Shown here piece after piece: positions 10,501 through 21,812 of a DNA stretch of 64,000 nucleotides. Each line of letters begins with the position of its first letter. Position 1 is the stretch's first letter. A program made the position numbers and the translations under genes. Below the pieces are notes generated by a model. The model was not told the origin of the DNA, ran no database searches, and saw nothing but the letters and a program-made list of their open reading frames with translations. The DNA comes from Paracyclopina nana. Its lineage: Eukaryota; Arthropoda; Copepoda; Cyclopoida; Cyclopettidae. The stretch lies in the NCBI GenBank assembly GCA_019096065.1, contig JAGUCH010000001.1:16554001-16618000 (forward strand). The letters are read 5' to 3'.

Positions 10501-13500
10501 GGGTGAGTTTGCTTCACCTGATCATAGATTTGTGCGCTAGCAATCATGGTCTGCTTTGTATAAACCAAGCATGCTTCATACAACAGTATTGTATCCTGGA
10601 TACAATAGTGCAGAAGCTGGTCGGATAGAACAAATGGATCATTGTAATGTTTGCCATACCATTCTTCAAAAGTAACACGATCAGCCGGCTTCATCAGTTC
10701 TGGCTCATAAAAGTGTTTTGGTGGCAAATGAGAACACTCAAGGTTATCCAGACTTTTTTATTGAGCGTATGAGGAAAGAAGCCTTTGCTCTCAGACTTGA
10801 GGTTGAAGGATTGGGTGAGATTGCGCAAGGAAGTGGGGCAGAAAAGGAAGAAATCCAGGAAAGTTATGTTGTAATGTGGTATAGTAAAACCTGGAAAAAA
10901 TGACATGGATCATTTTTTACTCCACAAGTCACATGTTTTTTACGCAATGACTTACTGATGACTTTGTTTCCCTTGGTAATTGTTTTGCAAAAATTGCCAA
11001 AGCGTAACAACCTCTTCACAAGGAACAAAAAGTCGAATCCACTGCCATAATGTGCTAAAATGTGGAAAAAGAAGTTTGTAAGCCAAGTGCCTTTAGAGGG
11101 TGAATGGGTTCATACCTATGAAGCAGTAGCCTCTGAAACGTTCATGTAAAATGAACTGGATGAATTCGTCAATGACACAGTTTTCCTCTTGTTCCAATGC
11201 TTTTTCTGGAGGTGTTGTGTCTTCTTGACTGTCACCAGCAACACAATGGGTGCAAAAGCCAAAAGCCGTTGTTGGACCACCGTCACATTTTATGGATGAT
11301 CCTTCTGCAATCTCAGTCTCAAAAGGGTCTGGATCCTCACCTTCACATAATGGACCATAGCCACCAGGAAAAGCATCGTATTCATCGATGGTTTCCCATA
11401 TGAATGGATCTCTTGCATGAGATTGATGTACATGATGACCAAGATTCTTCATCCTAACACGTTCCGTGTCACCAACAGGTTCACAAAGCTGGGCATAGAT
11501 CTTCTCAAGTTCAGCCTTTTCATGTTTTGCTTCTTTGGATCCCGCATGTCTCAAATGAGAAATATGTCCTAAAATGTACTGTTTCTTCATCTTTAATTCA
11601 TGTTGAGCCCTCTGCATAGCTTCACAAGTGGGCTCTTCAACTTGGTACTCCCCAAATGGCTGCACATTTTCATCCATGGAGTCATCAGATATGAAGGCAT
11701 CATCTCGGCGCACAACATTTCCTCCAATGTTTGCAATAGAGGACATGGTGAGATCAGAGCGACTAGAGTGACGTGAAAGGTTGGGTGGTGTGGTTGTGCT
11801 GTCGACCACCGCACTTCGGTCTGGAGAGAGTTGAGGATCAATGTCATCATCATCATCAGTGCCATCGTCTTCAAAGGATTCCTCATTGCTTCTAGTTTCT
11901 TCAGCCTCATAGTGAATAAATGGATTTCTTTCATGTCTCAACTTAACTTTGCCGCTTTTCATTTTTTGATAGGCTTCTTCTTGCAGCCTTGCTTCCTCTT
12001 CAGACACAACAGCAGAGGCTGCAATTGCATTGAGGTTGAAATCTTGCTCAACAGACATTTTGGAAAGAAGATTTGCCAAGACACCTGTCTTTGACTTTTT
12101 TGATTTTGGGTTTTGCAAGCTGCGGTTTGAGGTAGAGGGTTGAGGTTCATTAACTTGCTGTGACGTGGAGGATCCAAGTTGGTTGTCTTCCTTGGACGTA
12201 GAGGGTTGAGGCTCATCGACTGGCATGATGCTGCTGGTAGAGGGTTGAGGGTTCTGTTGGTTAGGCAATGGGGATGGATATCTATACTTGTTTTTGCTTC
12301 CATCTTTAACTGTATCAGGATGAAGGGGTTCCAAAACCATCGTGACTTCATTTTTTCCAGATCCCTCAGTTCTCACTTCACCTAAGCCACGCAACCTTGG
12401 AAACCGTGAATTGAATCCCTCCATAGCAATGAGTTTATTATTCTCAGCCATTTCTTGATATAAATAATACACATCAGGGCACACATCAAGCGAGGGACCT
12501 TTAGGTAGATGGTCCTCTGTAGAAGAAGCCACCTTTTCTGTTTCAGGATCGAAGGGTCTTTTACCCGGGAAAAGACTTTGCCAAGGGAACCAACGGTTAA
12601 GGTGTTGGTAACCTGATATGTCCTGCATACGCAAACCCAAGTTTACATCATCAGTGATGTCTGTGGACTCTTTGACCTTGTGGGTCTTGCCGCTGCAATA
12701 ATTGTACTCATGGAGAAGAGGGTATGGATGTTCTGGAACAGTGTAGGGAAACTTTTTTTGACTTGTGAAGGCCTTCAAAAATGTTCCCCCTTCAGGAAAA
12801 TAGGGTCGTTTGGTGCCCACAATAACAGCTGTTGAGACAAAACCAGTGTCTGCTCTGGTTTCAAAATCAAAAGCACATATGCCAGCTGGATGGGTTGGAG
12901 GTTTCGTGATACTTTTGACATAACATTGGTGCTGATGGTTCTTAAGGTCATCAAATCCAATAACATATTCTTGACATTGATTGCAGAACACCTCACGACA
13001 ATCAAAATGTTGGCCATCAAAACCCTCTAATCCATTGCGATATCGTCCTTCTTTTGGACAAATCGATGGCACTCCTTACATTGCACAGTATTGCAATTAG
13101 CCTGGTGAAATGTGAGACACATGTTGTCTTTGGCAAATTTTCCACATTTCAGACATTCCACATGGAGATCATCATTGGTGTCCTGAATGCAATAATGCAA
13201 CTTTGAGCTCTCTGCAATTTTGTCCCACTTTTCTCGAGACATGGTGACTCGAATGCACATGTGACAGGTTAAGCGCTTTTTTTCGGTACATCTATGAATT
13301 GCATTTGAGATGTTGTAATTTTTACCACAATATGGACAATTGCGAAAATCTTGACCCAACATTCCCCTTATGGTCGACCTGATGCCATGGTAATGGCAAT
13401 GTAGCTCCTTTTCTTTATATTTGCCTGAGTTTTTAAGGTAGCTGGTACGAAGGATATGAATCTGGGGTAATTTTGGATTGTAAGTAGATGGGGTTATGGA

Positions 13501-14677
13501 AATGCGATTGTAGTGATGTGAAGAGTCGTAAATGGAGATTTGGACTTCAAAAGTTTGACTCAACAGAGACAAAAATGCGTCTGATCCAGCGTCAAATTGT
13601 TCAATGTCCAGTTTGTATCGGGAGAAGAAGTTCTTCACTTCCACCAACAGATCGTCCCCTGTCTTTTCCAACAATTCGCAAAACAACCTTTGTTGTTGCT
13701 CTAGGGACTCTTTAATTTTTTTGAGCTCTTTTACACCCGACTTTTCCAAGCGTACACGATGAGCCTGGGTGTGTTGGTGGTATTTCAGACCATAGAAAAG
13801 GGCAGCAAAGAAGCAATGTTTTACAGTGTCAACATAAAAGACGGAGCCGTTGGCATTGTATGCATCAACTGAAAGATTAAAGAATGCAATGATTAGCTAA
13901 ACAATCCCTCAAATGCTGAGACATCAACTTACAACTTTTACGCCGTAAAGTTGCATCATTGACGGCCATCAGATATCGACCCTGACCCTCAAGGTGGGAT
14001 TCCACCAAGTTCAGTTCCACCATCAAAGAATCAGTGGCTGCCCCTGGTCGGTCACTTTGTATCCAAGCATGAAGTTGGTCCAAAATGTCACAAATGGTGG
14101 TGTCGCGGTTTTCTTCATTCATCAATTGGATGCTGCTTTGGAAAGGTTGGTCAGATTGAGGGTGCGACACTTCCATACAGCATTTGTATTTCAGTGAACC
14201 ATTGGTGGCCAGGACACCATCATATATGATTTTGAGGATTTCATAAATGATGAAGGTCAAATTGTGAAACCTCAAGTCGGACTTTACAATCGGAGCAACA
14301 TGCAGTTTGACAGAGAATATAAAACCTTTCATGGCCAGTCCATCCCCCACTGTGGCTTCAGTTTTTCGTATCACACCAACAATGTCTCCCTCATCACTGG
14401 TTTTCACATAATCTTCCACTGACTGCAAATCTTGGATTGATAGCACTTGCCTCCCAGTGATTCTAGGTGTCCAACTATAATTGTCAATTAAAGGGACTGG
14501 CTTTGCTGCTCCTTGTATCCTCCATGGGTGACCATAAGGTTGCCTCACAGGTGCATCTTCCTCATTGTGACCATTTGCTTTTCTGACCTTTTCAGGAGGC
14601 TCTTCTTCATTGACCTCCTCCTCCTCAAGAGGCCTTTTTTTCCCCCTCCTCCAGGGGTGTTCATAAATATTCTCCAT
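7511..14677 (-). CDS. Polinton family B DNA polymerase region, in several reading blocks
   Basis: Minus-strand blocks spread over 7.2 kb carry polymerase B landmarks in the right order. An acidic N-terminal leader starts near 14677, followed by Cys/His-rich zinc-binding stretches at about 13.05-13.4 kb. An exonuclease I motif (FDFET) lies near 12.86 kb. A long Ser/Asp-rich insert lies at 11.6-12.4 kb, and a HYCIQDTILLYEACL-like segment near 10.6 kb. Motif A (DFTSQYPS) is near 9.58 kb, motif B (LIINSLLGK) near 8.66 kb and motif C (YNDTDS) near 8.25 kb. Polinton polymerases are protein-primed replicases of 1000 to 1500 residues. The interruptions may be introns or decay, and no attempt is made to tell them apart. 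The insert is longer than usual. Confidence 0.8.
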
Positions 14678-14989
14678 ACGAATCTAGGGGTGATGAAAGC
14701 TTTGAATACATTTTTTTTTACAGGGTACCAAAACTTATGCTAACAACTATTGTTAAAAAAATGAACCTTGCCAGCAGCAGTAGCTTCATTCATTCACTCT
14801 TTGTGTACAGTATTACAATGGACACCAAGTCAACATCTGCCCTCCTCACACATGATAATCACCTAAAACTGTTGTTCATTGATTGTTGTTGCCATTTTTT
14901 TCCACCAGTGCATTGAGAGACCATTGATTTGTTTAATCAACTCTCTCTTTTTTTTCAAAAAGCATTGGCAGATCAAAGTTGATATTCCT

Positions 14990-15640
14990 TTTTTTACTAA
15001 TGCGAATGCGAATTTTGCAAATAGCAGCTCACACAAGCCTTCCACAAAAAAATGTGCCCAGTTATTTTTCACTTAAAATCACGAGACGCACAATTTCTAT
15101 TAATGAAATTTTTGTCGAAATTTTTGTCCATACATGAACACTGCATTATCATCGCGTCATACAGGGGGTGATGCACTCTTCCAAATTTTGCGAATAGCGG
15201 CTCACACGAGCCCTCCATCAAAAATTGTGCCCATTTATTTTTTGTTCAACAGGACAAGACGCACACTTTCTATTAATGAAATTTTTGTCGAAATTTTTGT
15301 CCATACATGAACACTGCATTATCATCGCCTCATACAGGGGGTGATGCACTCTTCCGAATTTTGCGAATAGCAGCTCACACGAGCCCTCCATCAAAAATTG
15401 TGCCCATTTATTTTTTGTTCAACAGGACAAGACGCACACTTTCTATTAATGAAATTTTTGTCGGAATTTTTGTCCATACATGAACACTGCATTATCGCGT
15501 CATGTAAGGAGGGGTGCACAAATGCAAATTTTGCGAATAGCAGCTCACACGAGCCTTCCATCAAAAATTGTGCCCATTTATTTTTTGTTCAACATGATGA
15601 GGACAACAACTTTTATTAATGAAATATTTTTTTCGAAAAT
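14990..15640. repeat. Tandem array, 173-bp unit, about 4 copies
   Basis: The segment GACGCACA-TTTCTATTAATG recurs at 15085, 15258 and 15431, with a diverged fourth copy near 15604, giving a period of exactly 173. Each unit also carries AATTTTGCRAATAGC and TGTGCCCA-TTATTTTT. The outer copies are more worn than the two inner ones. It lies just upstream of the polymerase start and before the zinc-finger gene. Confidence 0.9.
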
Positions 15641-15865
15641 ACGAGGTGTGTGCATTCAAAATGATCTTTTGCTGCTGCTGCTGCTGCCACATGACCTGAC
15701 GTTGGTTTTCTTTAAAACATTTGATTTTTTTTTTCTTTTAAGAAAAAACAGATTGGAAAAAAATAAAATGTGTCTTACCAGATTTTTTTGAAATGATTTG
15801 GTTGGTGAACGACTTGCTGCTGGTGTTACCTAAAACGGAATGGTTGCTGCACTAGCCACCATTCA

Positions 15866-17046
15866 GTGAAGAGGAGCCGCCCTAAACTGGTGCTTGCAGC
15901 TGCTCTTCCCAAGGGAGCCAGGGGGGGAGCTTATTACTGTGTTGCCTTATCAGAGGAGCTCAGTCGGTTCATGGCAGTCAACATGGAAAGTTTCCAGGAC
16001 AAGATCATGCGTAGCATGGCGGTGCATTGGTATAAACGCAAACCATTTTTCCCAGCCTTTTCCAAAACATCCTCTGGCTACATGTGTAACCAACCTAAAA
16101 CTTTTGCATTTCATGAGAAGGCCACTGCTTCAAGTGAAAAGTGCAAAAGCACCCTTGACACCTTCCAAGATTTAATTACCCATTTCCTCCATGTCCATTT
16201 TGTGGCTAAGGCAAGACTACATTATTGCACTCACTGTGAGCTAGTCTTTGCCAACATCAAAGAATATGCTCTACATTTAAAAAGCCATTGCACAAACAAT
16301 GGATTTTCATGCTATCTATGTGGAATCGTTTCCATTTCCCATCATCAGATGACCCTACACATGGCCAAAGAGCATGACACAACAACCACGATTAAATGTA
16401 AATATTGCTCAACTCTCTTCAAAATGAAGGTTAGTGCTACTTTTTTTTTCAAAACCCATTGTGTAAGTCATTTTTTTTTATGCAGTACACATATCATCAA
16501 CACTTGCTCCATCAACACAAAATTAAGTGTTTCACCTGCTCCTATTGTGAAGCTGATGGACTGAAGTTGTCGTATTGGGCCCCCAAGTCCCTGCTTTATC
16601 ACATTCGTCTAAAGCACAAGGTTGAGCAAGAGCGAGTGGAAGCTGAGGTCAAAAAGCTCATGAAGGAGCATGAAGGCAACAACACAGAAGACGAAGAAGA
16701 AGGAGACCATGAAGGAGGCCTGTTGGAGGGAACAAGGCAAAACTCTGAGAGCAAGAAGAAGAAGATGCTTGTCCCACTCGACACCAATATTGCATGCACA
16801 ATTCCAGGATGTGACACCCAACTTTTTGATGAGGATCACCTGGCTCTTCACATTGCATTGCGCCACCACAGCGAAGAAGCAACACAAGCATGGTTGCTTA
16901 AACTGAATAAAAAGTGTATCTTGTGCAACGAGTGGATCCGCTGCAGCCAAATGAAGGAGCACCTCAGTGTCTGTCAAGGAGATGCTCAATGGGACCGAGA
17001 CATGACTGAAAATATTGCACCAGACAATATGGCTTCACTTTTTTAA
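15866..17046 (+). CDS. C2H2 zinc-finger protein, two coding exons
   Basis: Exon one runs to 16429 (donor AAG/GTTAGT) and exon two starts at 16486 after a T-rich tract and TGCAG; the frame carries over and ends at 17046. At least six C2H2-like units are visible: YCTHC..HLKSHC, CYLCG..HMAKEH, CKYCS..HLLHQH, CSYCE..HIRLKH, CTIPGC..HIALRH and a final CILCN..HLSVC. An acidic Glu-rich linker lies before the last two fingers. AATAAA is at 17139-17144. The true start is uncertain: 15866 is not an ATG, and in-frame Met codons lie near 15970 and 15983. A 5' exon is possible. It is either a host gene or Polinton cargo. Such fingers bind DNA in the nucleus; the target is unknown. Confidence 0.7.
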
Positions 17047-17203
17047 ATTATTTTTTTCCATCCCACATTCACCCTGTACATAATGTAGTGCTGGCTTCAC
17101 CCTTCATTGGTTTAATGTACATATTTATCCATACGCTGAATAAATCACCCCCTCCCTTTAAGCAGTCAAAAAAAAAACCGTTAGACCATCCAGCAGTACG
17201 CGC

Positions 17204-17397
17204 ACCCAAGAGAGGGGGGAGGGGGAGGAAAGGCATCAGCTAGGTTAGCACCACACGTGTGACGCTTGAACAAGTGGCTGGCTGCGCGCAGTGACGCACC
17301 ACCCAAGAGAGGGGGGAGGGGGAGGAAAGGCATCAGCTAGGTTAGCACCACGCGTGTGACGCTTGAACAAGTGGCTGGCTGCGCGCAGTGACGCACC
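17204..17397. repeat. Tandem duplication, 97-bp unit, 2 copies
   Basis: Two nearly identical 97-bp units start at 17204 and 17301 with ACCCAAGAGAGGGGGGAGGG and end in GACGCACC. One visible difference is CACACGTGTG against CACGCGTGTG. The unit is GC-rich, unlike the AT-rich DNA around it. Confidence 0.9.
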
Positions 17398-17608
17398 ACC
17401 CTGCTACTTGATCACACCAAGCATAGTTCTGGATGCTCCATATAGAGGGCGCTGGCATTGAGTGCAGACCGCCCTGTCAGTGAGTGCCAGTGGCGCCCCC
17501 TATAGTGTGCGCACTCCTTGCAACCTCTTTGATAACAAGTCTCACAACCTCTGATACCCCAGGTGGCTCCAATCGATAAAATCAACGACGGTTTTTGTTC
17601 TGAAATAA

Positions 17609-17850
17609 GCCACCACGGGTCATTTTTCTCGTCGCAGCTCCAAAAAACCGTTAGTACATAGAGAGGATGAGTCATCCTCTCTAGGCCACCACGGGTCCTT
17701 TTTTCTCGTCGCGGCTCCAAAAAAACGTTAGTACATAGAGAGGGCTTTCTCCTCATGGTTTCAGACAGGATTGCGTCATGCTCTTTTTTGATTGGTTGTT
17801 GCCAAGTTAGCTGACGCGTGGTTGGCTGTTGCCAAGTTAGCTGACGCGTG
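17609..17850. repeat. Second cluster of tandem duplications (76-bp and 30-bp units)
   Basis: A 76-bp unit starting GCCACCACGGGTC occurs at 17609 and 17685. A 30-bp unit containing GCCAAGTTAGCTGACGCGTG occurs at 17801 and 17831. Between the 76-bp copies lies a 21-bp near-perfect palindrome (17661-17681) centred on ATGAGTCAT. The phrase AAAACCGTTAG recurs here and at 17177. Confidence 0.85.
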
Positions 17851-18279
17851 GTTGGTCGGCTGACTTTCAGTTGGAGAAGTGCCACCAAGGGGATCACACT
17901 CTCTCACACACATCTCCAACAGCTGTCTCACTTGACACTCCTGCATTTGGTTAACCACTTTAGAGGCAGTGTGAAGCAATGGCAATAAAGTGTTTAATCA
18001 AGTGTAGCTCACACCTACTGCATCGCAAGAAGACCACCAAAAAGTACAGTAAAGACCATGATGTATCTGTTGAGTTGATGAGGGTACTCGTGGCGCTTTA
18101 TTGTATTTTTGTAACACATACACCAATGACTGCCATGAATATTCACAAGCCAGAGTGATGCAGAGTGATGCGAGCACTTTCAGACACTTTTTAAAAAAAA
18201 AGGAGTTCAAGTGCTGACTTTACTCTACACCAACCTGTCTTTCATGGACGACGACCCATAAAAAAACTGACTCTCTATA

Positions 18280-18640
18280 TATCACAGTAGTGTCTATGTA
18301 TTGTCTTCTCTCCTATATAACAGTAGTAGAGTCTCTCTCCCCCCCAATATAGTATAGAGTCGCGTCGTATGTATTATAACAGTAGCAATGTCCTTTCACT
18401 CCCCCTTCTCTCTATATATAACAGTAGGGCTCTCTCTTTATATATAGTACAGTAGTAGTGTCGTATGTACTATAACAGCAGCAGTGTCCTTTCACTCCCC
18501 CTTCTCTCTATATATAACAGTAGGGCTCTCTCTTTATATATAGTACAGTAGTAGTGTCGTATGTACTATAGCAGCAGCAGTGTCCTTTCACTCCCCCTTT
18601 TATATATATATAGTAGAGTCTCTCTTTAGTAGTAGCGTCC
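18280..18640. repeat. Tandem array, 96-bp unit, about 3.5 copies
   Basis: TCCTTTCACTCCCCCTT recurs at 18391, 18487 and 18583, a period of 96. Each unit alternates CT-rich runs, TATATA runs and CAGTAGTAGTG-like triplet runs. The first part (18280-18390) is a degenerate copy. Confidence 0.9.
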
Positions 18641-18664
18641 TATGTACTGTCGCTCTATAGAGAG

Positions 18665-18703
18665 TAGCGCGCGCACGCGCGCGCGCGCAAAAAAAAAAAA
18701 AAA

Positions 18704-18734
<31 letters not shown>

Positions 18735-18800
18735 GCATGCATGCATGCGCGCGCGCACCCACGTGCGCGCGCACCCCCCCCCCCTCTTTCCCCCCCTTTG
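18665..18800. repeat. Alternating CG, poly-A, TG and ATGC simple-repeat tract
   Basis: A GCGCGCACGCGC run is followed by about 18 A, then a (GT)n run of about 22 bases, (GCAT)n, a second GCGC run and a C homopolymer. Alternating purine-pyrimidine of this kind can adopt Z-DNA. The large minus-strand and plus-strand frames here are artefacts of the repeat. Confidence 0.9.
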
Positions 18801-18930
18801 AAGCCGCGACGGTCGCTTTTCGCGTTCACGGCTCCATTACTACAGTCAACCCCCTCCGAGCCACGAGCCGATTTTTTATGTAGGCTCCCCCTACATACTA
18901 CTTGCGTAGAATGCCACTTACATCCTAATT

Positions 18931-19083
18931 CCTGCAAGCAAAGAGCTGACAGCATAAATTACTAAAGAGCTTCTTCAGAGCGAGGTTACGATTCAACTCG
19001 AACTCCTATTTAAACTGATAATGTAGCAGAAGAAATACGTCAGCTGGTCGGAACATGAATAACGTCAGCTCTTTATTTATAGG
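18931..19083. mobile_element. Small foldback MITE, CCTR..CAAAGAGCTGACAG family, copy 1
   Basis: The left arm CCTGCAAGCAAAGAGCTGAC at 18931 is matched by the reverse complement of the right arm, CCTATAAATAAAGAGCTGAC, ending at 19083. The element is 153 bp and non-coding. No clear target-site duplication was found. Related arms bound elements at 24884 and 30195. Confidence 0.6.
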
Positions 19084-20344
19084 CTTTTTCGCATGGTTTT
19101 ACTGTAGCAGAGAGGAGCAGGCTTGAGAAAAGTAGGAAATGTAACTCCCATGGGACTTTTCTCCCCTTTTTCGTTCATTGGCAAGCTAAACTTAACCAAA
19201 AAGGGGATGGCCATAGACAGTCCTAGCAGCATCCTTGCACAAAGAGGATTTTTTCTGAGGCTCTCTCTCATGCTGTGCTTTGTTGATGGAAAACCCTTTG
19301 AGGTATCCCACATAAGTAGCTGCTTCCTATTTTCACTAAGAAATTGAAGAGCTTTTTTCTCTCTATTTTCTATCTACAAAGTAGCATATTTTTTGCTAGT
19401 TTAGTCAGCTTTCCAGATAGTCATAATGAGGTAGGTGAAGTGTATGTAACCCTCATTGCATCAAGCTTTCGAGGAATGTAGTAGCATGCTGCTCGTTTTC
19501 ACACTTGGCTAGACTTTTTACACAATAGGCAAATGTTGTATTAAGAAGTCAAGCTGCGAAATGAGGAGATTTCCGTGCTTCTACTGAGATTTCTTGCAAG
19601 GAATGCAAAACAGTGAATTCATCTTGTTCTCAGCAGAGTAAAAAGTTATCTTTTTCCTCCCCTTCGCGAGCTCTGTTTTGATTTCATGAGCTTTGAATGC
19701 TTCAAGTGAAGCTTGAGAATTGAGTAATTAATTTTTCAAAGCCCCAGAAAAAACAAATGTAAAAATAGAGTGCATGACTTTGCAAGAAGCAAAATTGGCT
19801 CAAGTAGCGAGCTTTTTAAACAAAAGGCTGCTTCACCAAAAAAGTGAAAAGTTTTCCCGTCAAGCTAAACGAAAAGTAGCTCACAAATAGAATAAATGCA
19901 CATTGCATTTTCGCGGAAAACTGTAGTAGGGGCTTTCTCTTTCTCGTTGCAGCGAACTACTGCTAAGTACATTTTAGTATTTGGCAAGGCTTGCAATATG
20001 CATGTTAAGTTTGCAAGAAAAGTCCACATTAATAAAAGCAATCAACATTTTAAAGACTGTACTATGATAAGTCAGGATCATCTTGGATTTATGGAGAGTA
20101 AATTCCGATGCAAAGTGCATAAAAAATGCTCGTGTCTCCAAGACTAAAATCCCTTACACGAGAGGAATTCCAATTCAAAGATCAAAGAACTGGAAAAACG
20201 TATTAACACAACTTTGTGAAACTCGAGACGAAACTCATTAAAAGGCCTGCGCCAAAATTCAAAATTTAGCCTTGAATCACCACATGTGTTAAACAAATTG
20301 GAATTCATGCTAATGGAGCAAATTTTCCTCTCAGAATACCTTTA
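19084..20344. other. Non-coding AT-rich stretch
   Basis: About 1.2 kb hold only short chance frames. No gene, RNA or repeat family was recognised. The last three bases (TTA, 20342-20344) are the left target duplication of the next element. Confidence 0.5.
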
Positions 20345-20460
20345 TGCCCTGTTCATCTACTCAACTTTTTCGTAACTTTGTTGTCCTACCTTACGAAAAA
20401 AGTTGACGTAGCTCCACGAATTTCTAATAGATGCCGAAGCTTGTCAGGACTGGTGTTAGT

Positions 20461-21812
20461 TAGTGTTCTAGATATAACTCCGCCCACTTCGCTCCACTAC
20501 GTAATAGGGTAACATACACCGAAAATGAGAGGTTTTAGAGATTCTTTATTAGGAACCAATTCGGAACAGCTGTCAGCCTGGCAGATTGTGGCCGGCTTGA
20601 TGTTGCCCAACATCAGCCACCCAAATTCTAAATTCTTTAAATTCTCCTGCTATAATCATCAAAATTATCTTATCAGCTCATAAAATGCTCTTAGAGGCAT
20701 AAAGTGTCATTTATACTTTCCATCACCTTAACTTTTTACTTTTTTGTTAAGTAAATCAAATTCTGAATGAGCATTTCTCACATTTATTTCAGTGTTGCCA
20801 GACATTTCTCTAAAGTAGTAAAAATATGTTCTAAAAAGCCAAAATATGTACTACTGATAGACAAGAAAATAGAACTTAAATATGACTTGCCATCCTATTT
20901 AAAAAATGGCAACTGAGCCCAAATCCAAAAGCTACTGAAATTCCAGCATTGTCACGAATTCATCATCAAATTTGAATTGATCTTGGACATTCCAGCATTG
21001 TCATGAATTAGTCATCCAATTTGAAATGATCTTGGAGCTTCCGACATTGCTACAAATTTGGCATCCAATTTGAAATGATCTTGGACTTTCCAGCATTGTC
21101 ACAAATTAGTCATCCAATTTGAAGAGATCTTGGACTTTCCAGCATTGTCACAAATTAGTCATCCAATTTGAAGAGATCTTGGACATTCCAGCATTGCCAC
21201 GAATTTGTCATCATTTGATCTTGGAATTTCCAGCATTGCCGCGAATTCGTCATCATATTTGAGTAGATCTTGGAATTTCTAGCACTGCCACTGCTTTAAG
21301 CTCCTTGGTTCTTCCAGAATGACACAAAAATGCTGCACAGGGCATTTTGACAATTTTCAATTTTGTTTGTTTATCGCAACTCGCAAGTGAAACGCATGCG
21401 ATATTGCGTTTTTTTCGTCAGGCCCAGTGTAGTAAGATGTGTTCAGTTTCAGAACAGAATTGCGTAAAAATTGGCCCTTTTTGATAGTAATTGAGCATTT
21501 GTTTACACTTTTCAAATGGAAAGTTGCTTCCTTTTTAAGCGGGAAATTTAAAATTCAAAACAAATTTGATTTGCCTATTTTTTCAACACTGTAATGCCTT
21601 TTTCATAATATTTGGGGCTCTATCACAATGATTTTCAATCAAGTTCAATCTCCATCCTCCCTCAAGCCATGCATTGCTTTATGTCTTTTAAAAAAGCAAA
21701 AAACCTCAAAAAAAACAGCGTAGCTGTTCCTTTTGGGAAGCTGCCGGCTTGCTGTGTATGTTACCCTATAACGTAGTGGAGCGAAGTGGGCGGAGTTATA
21801 TCTAGAACACTA
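20461..21812. mobile_element. Non-autonomous hAT element inserted in the Harbinger-type MITE
   Basis: Terminal inverted repeats of 59 bp with one mismatch (20461-20519 and 21754-21812) begin TAGTGTTCTAGATATAACTC. Perfect 8-bp duplications GTGTTAGT flank it at 20453-20460 and 21813-21820. An 8-bp duplication with a YARNG-type terminus is the hAT signature. The element is 1352 bp with no transposase frame. The interior carries a 49-bp minisatellite. The near-identical ends suggest a fairly recent insertion. Confidence 0.9.
20939..21295. repeat. 49-bp minisatellite inside the hAT element, about 7 copies
   Basis: Units of the form TTCCAGCATTGTCACGAATT ... GATCTTGGA start at 20939, 20988, 21037, 21086, 21135 and 21184, with a shortened and then a final copy after that. 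The copies at 21086 and 21135 are identical or nearly so, showing recent expansion. Confidence 0.9.

Larger units (their letters stand above)
1..14700 (-). mobile_element. Polinton/Maverick-type element (fossil), left end outside the window
   Basis: Minus-strand blocks encode the diagnostic Polinton set: a penton-like protein, an rve-type integrase, an FtsK/HerA-like packaging ATPase, a hexon-like capsid protein and a protein-primed-type family B DNA polymerase. This combination is known only from Polintons and related adintovirus-like elements. The left terminus lies beyond base 1. The right terminus is not resolved: it lies after the polymerase start near 14.68 kb and could reach 17 to 18 kb, where tandem repeats occur. 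No terminal inverted repeat can be paired within the window. Several genes are in more than one reading block, roughly half a dozen interruptions overall, some of which may be introns. Many blocks keep long open frames, so it is probably not ancient. An ADAM-like plus-strand gene sits inside the span. Confidence 0.85.

Noticed and set aside
14990-15640. Possible CRISPR-like array
   Set aside because: Units of 173 bp are directly joined with no spacers, in an animal genome; it is an ordinary tandem array.
18626-18965. Frames of about 108 codons on both strands over simple repeats
   Set aside because: They translate GT, GC and poly-A tracts and carry no protein signal.
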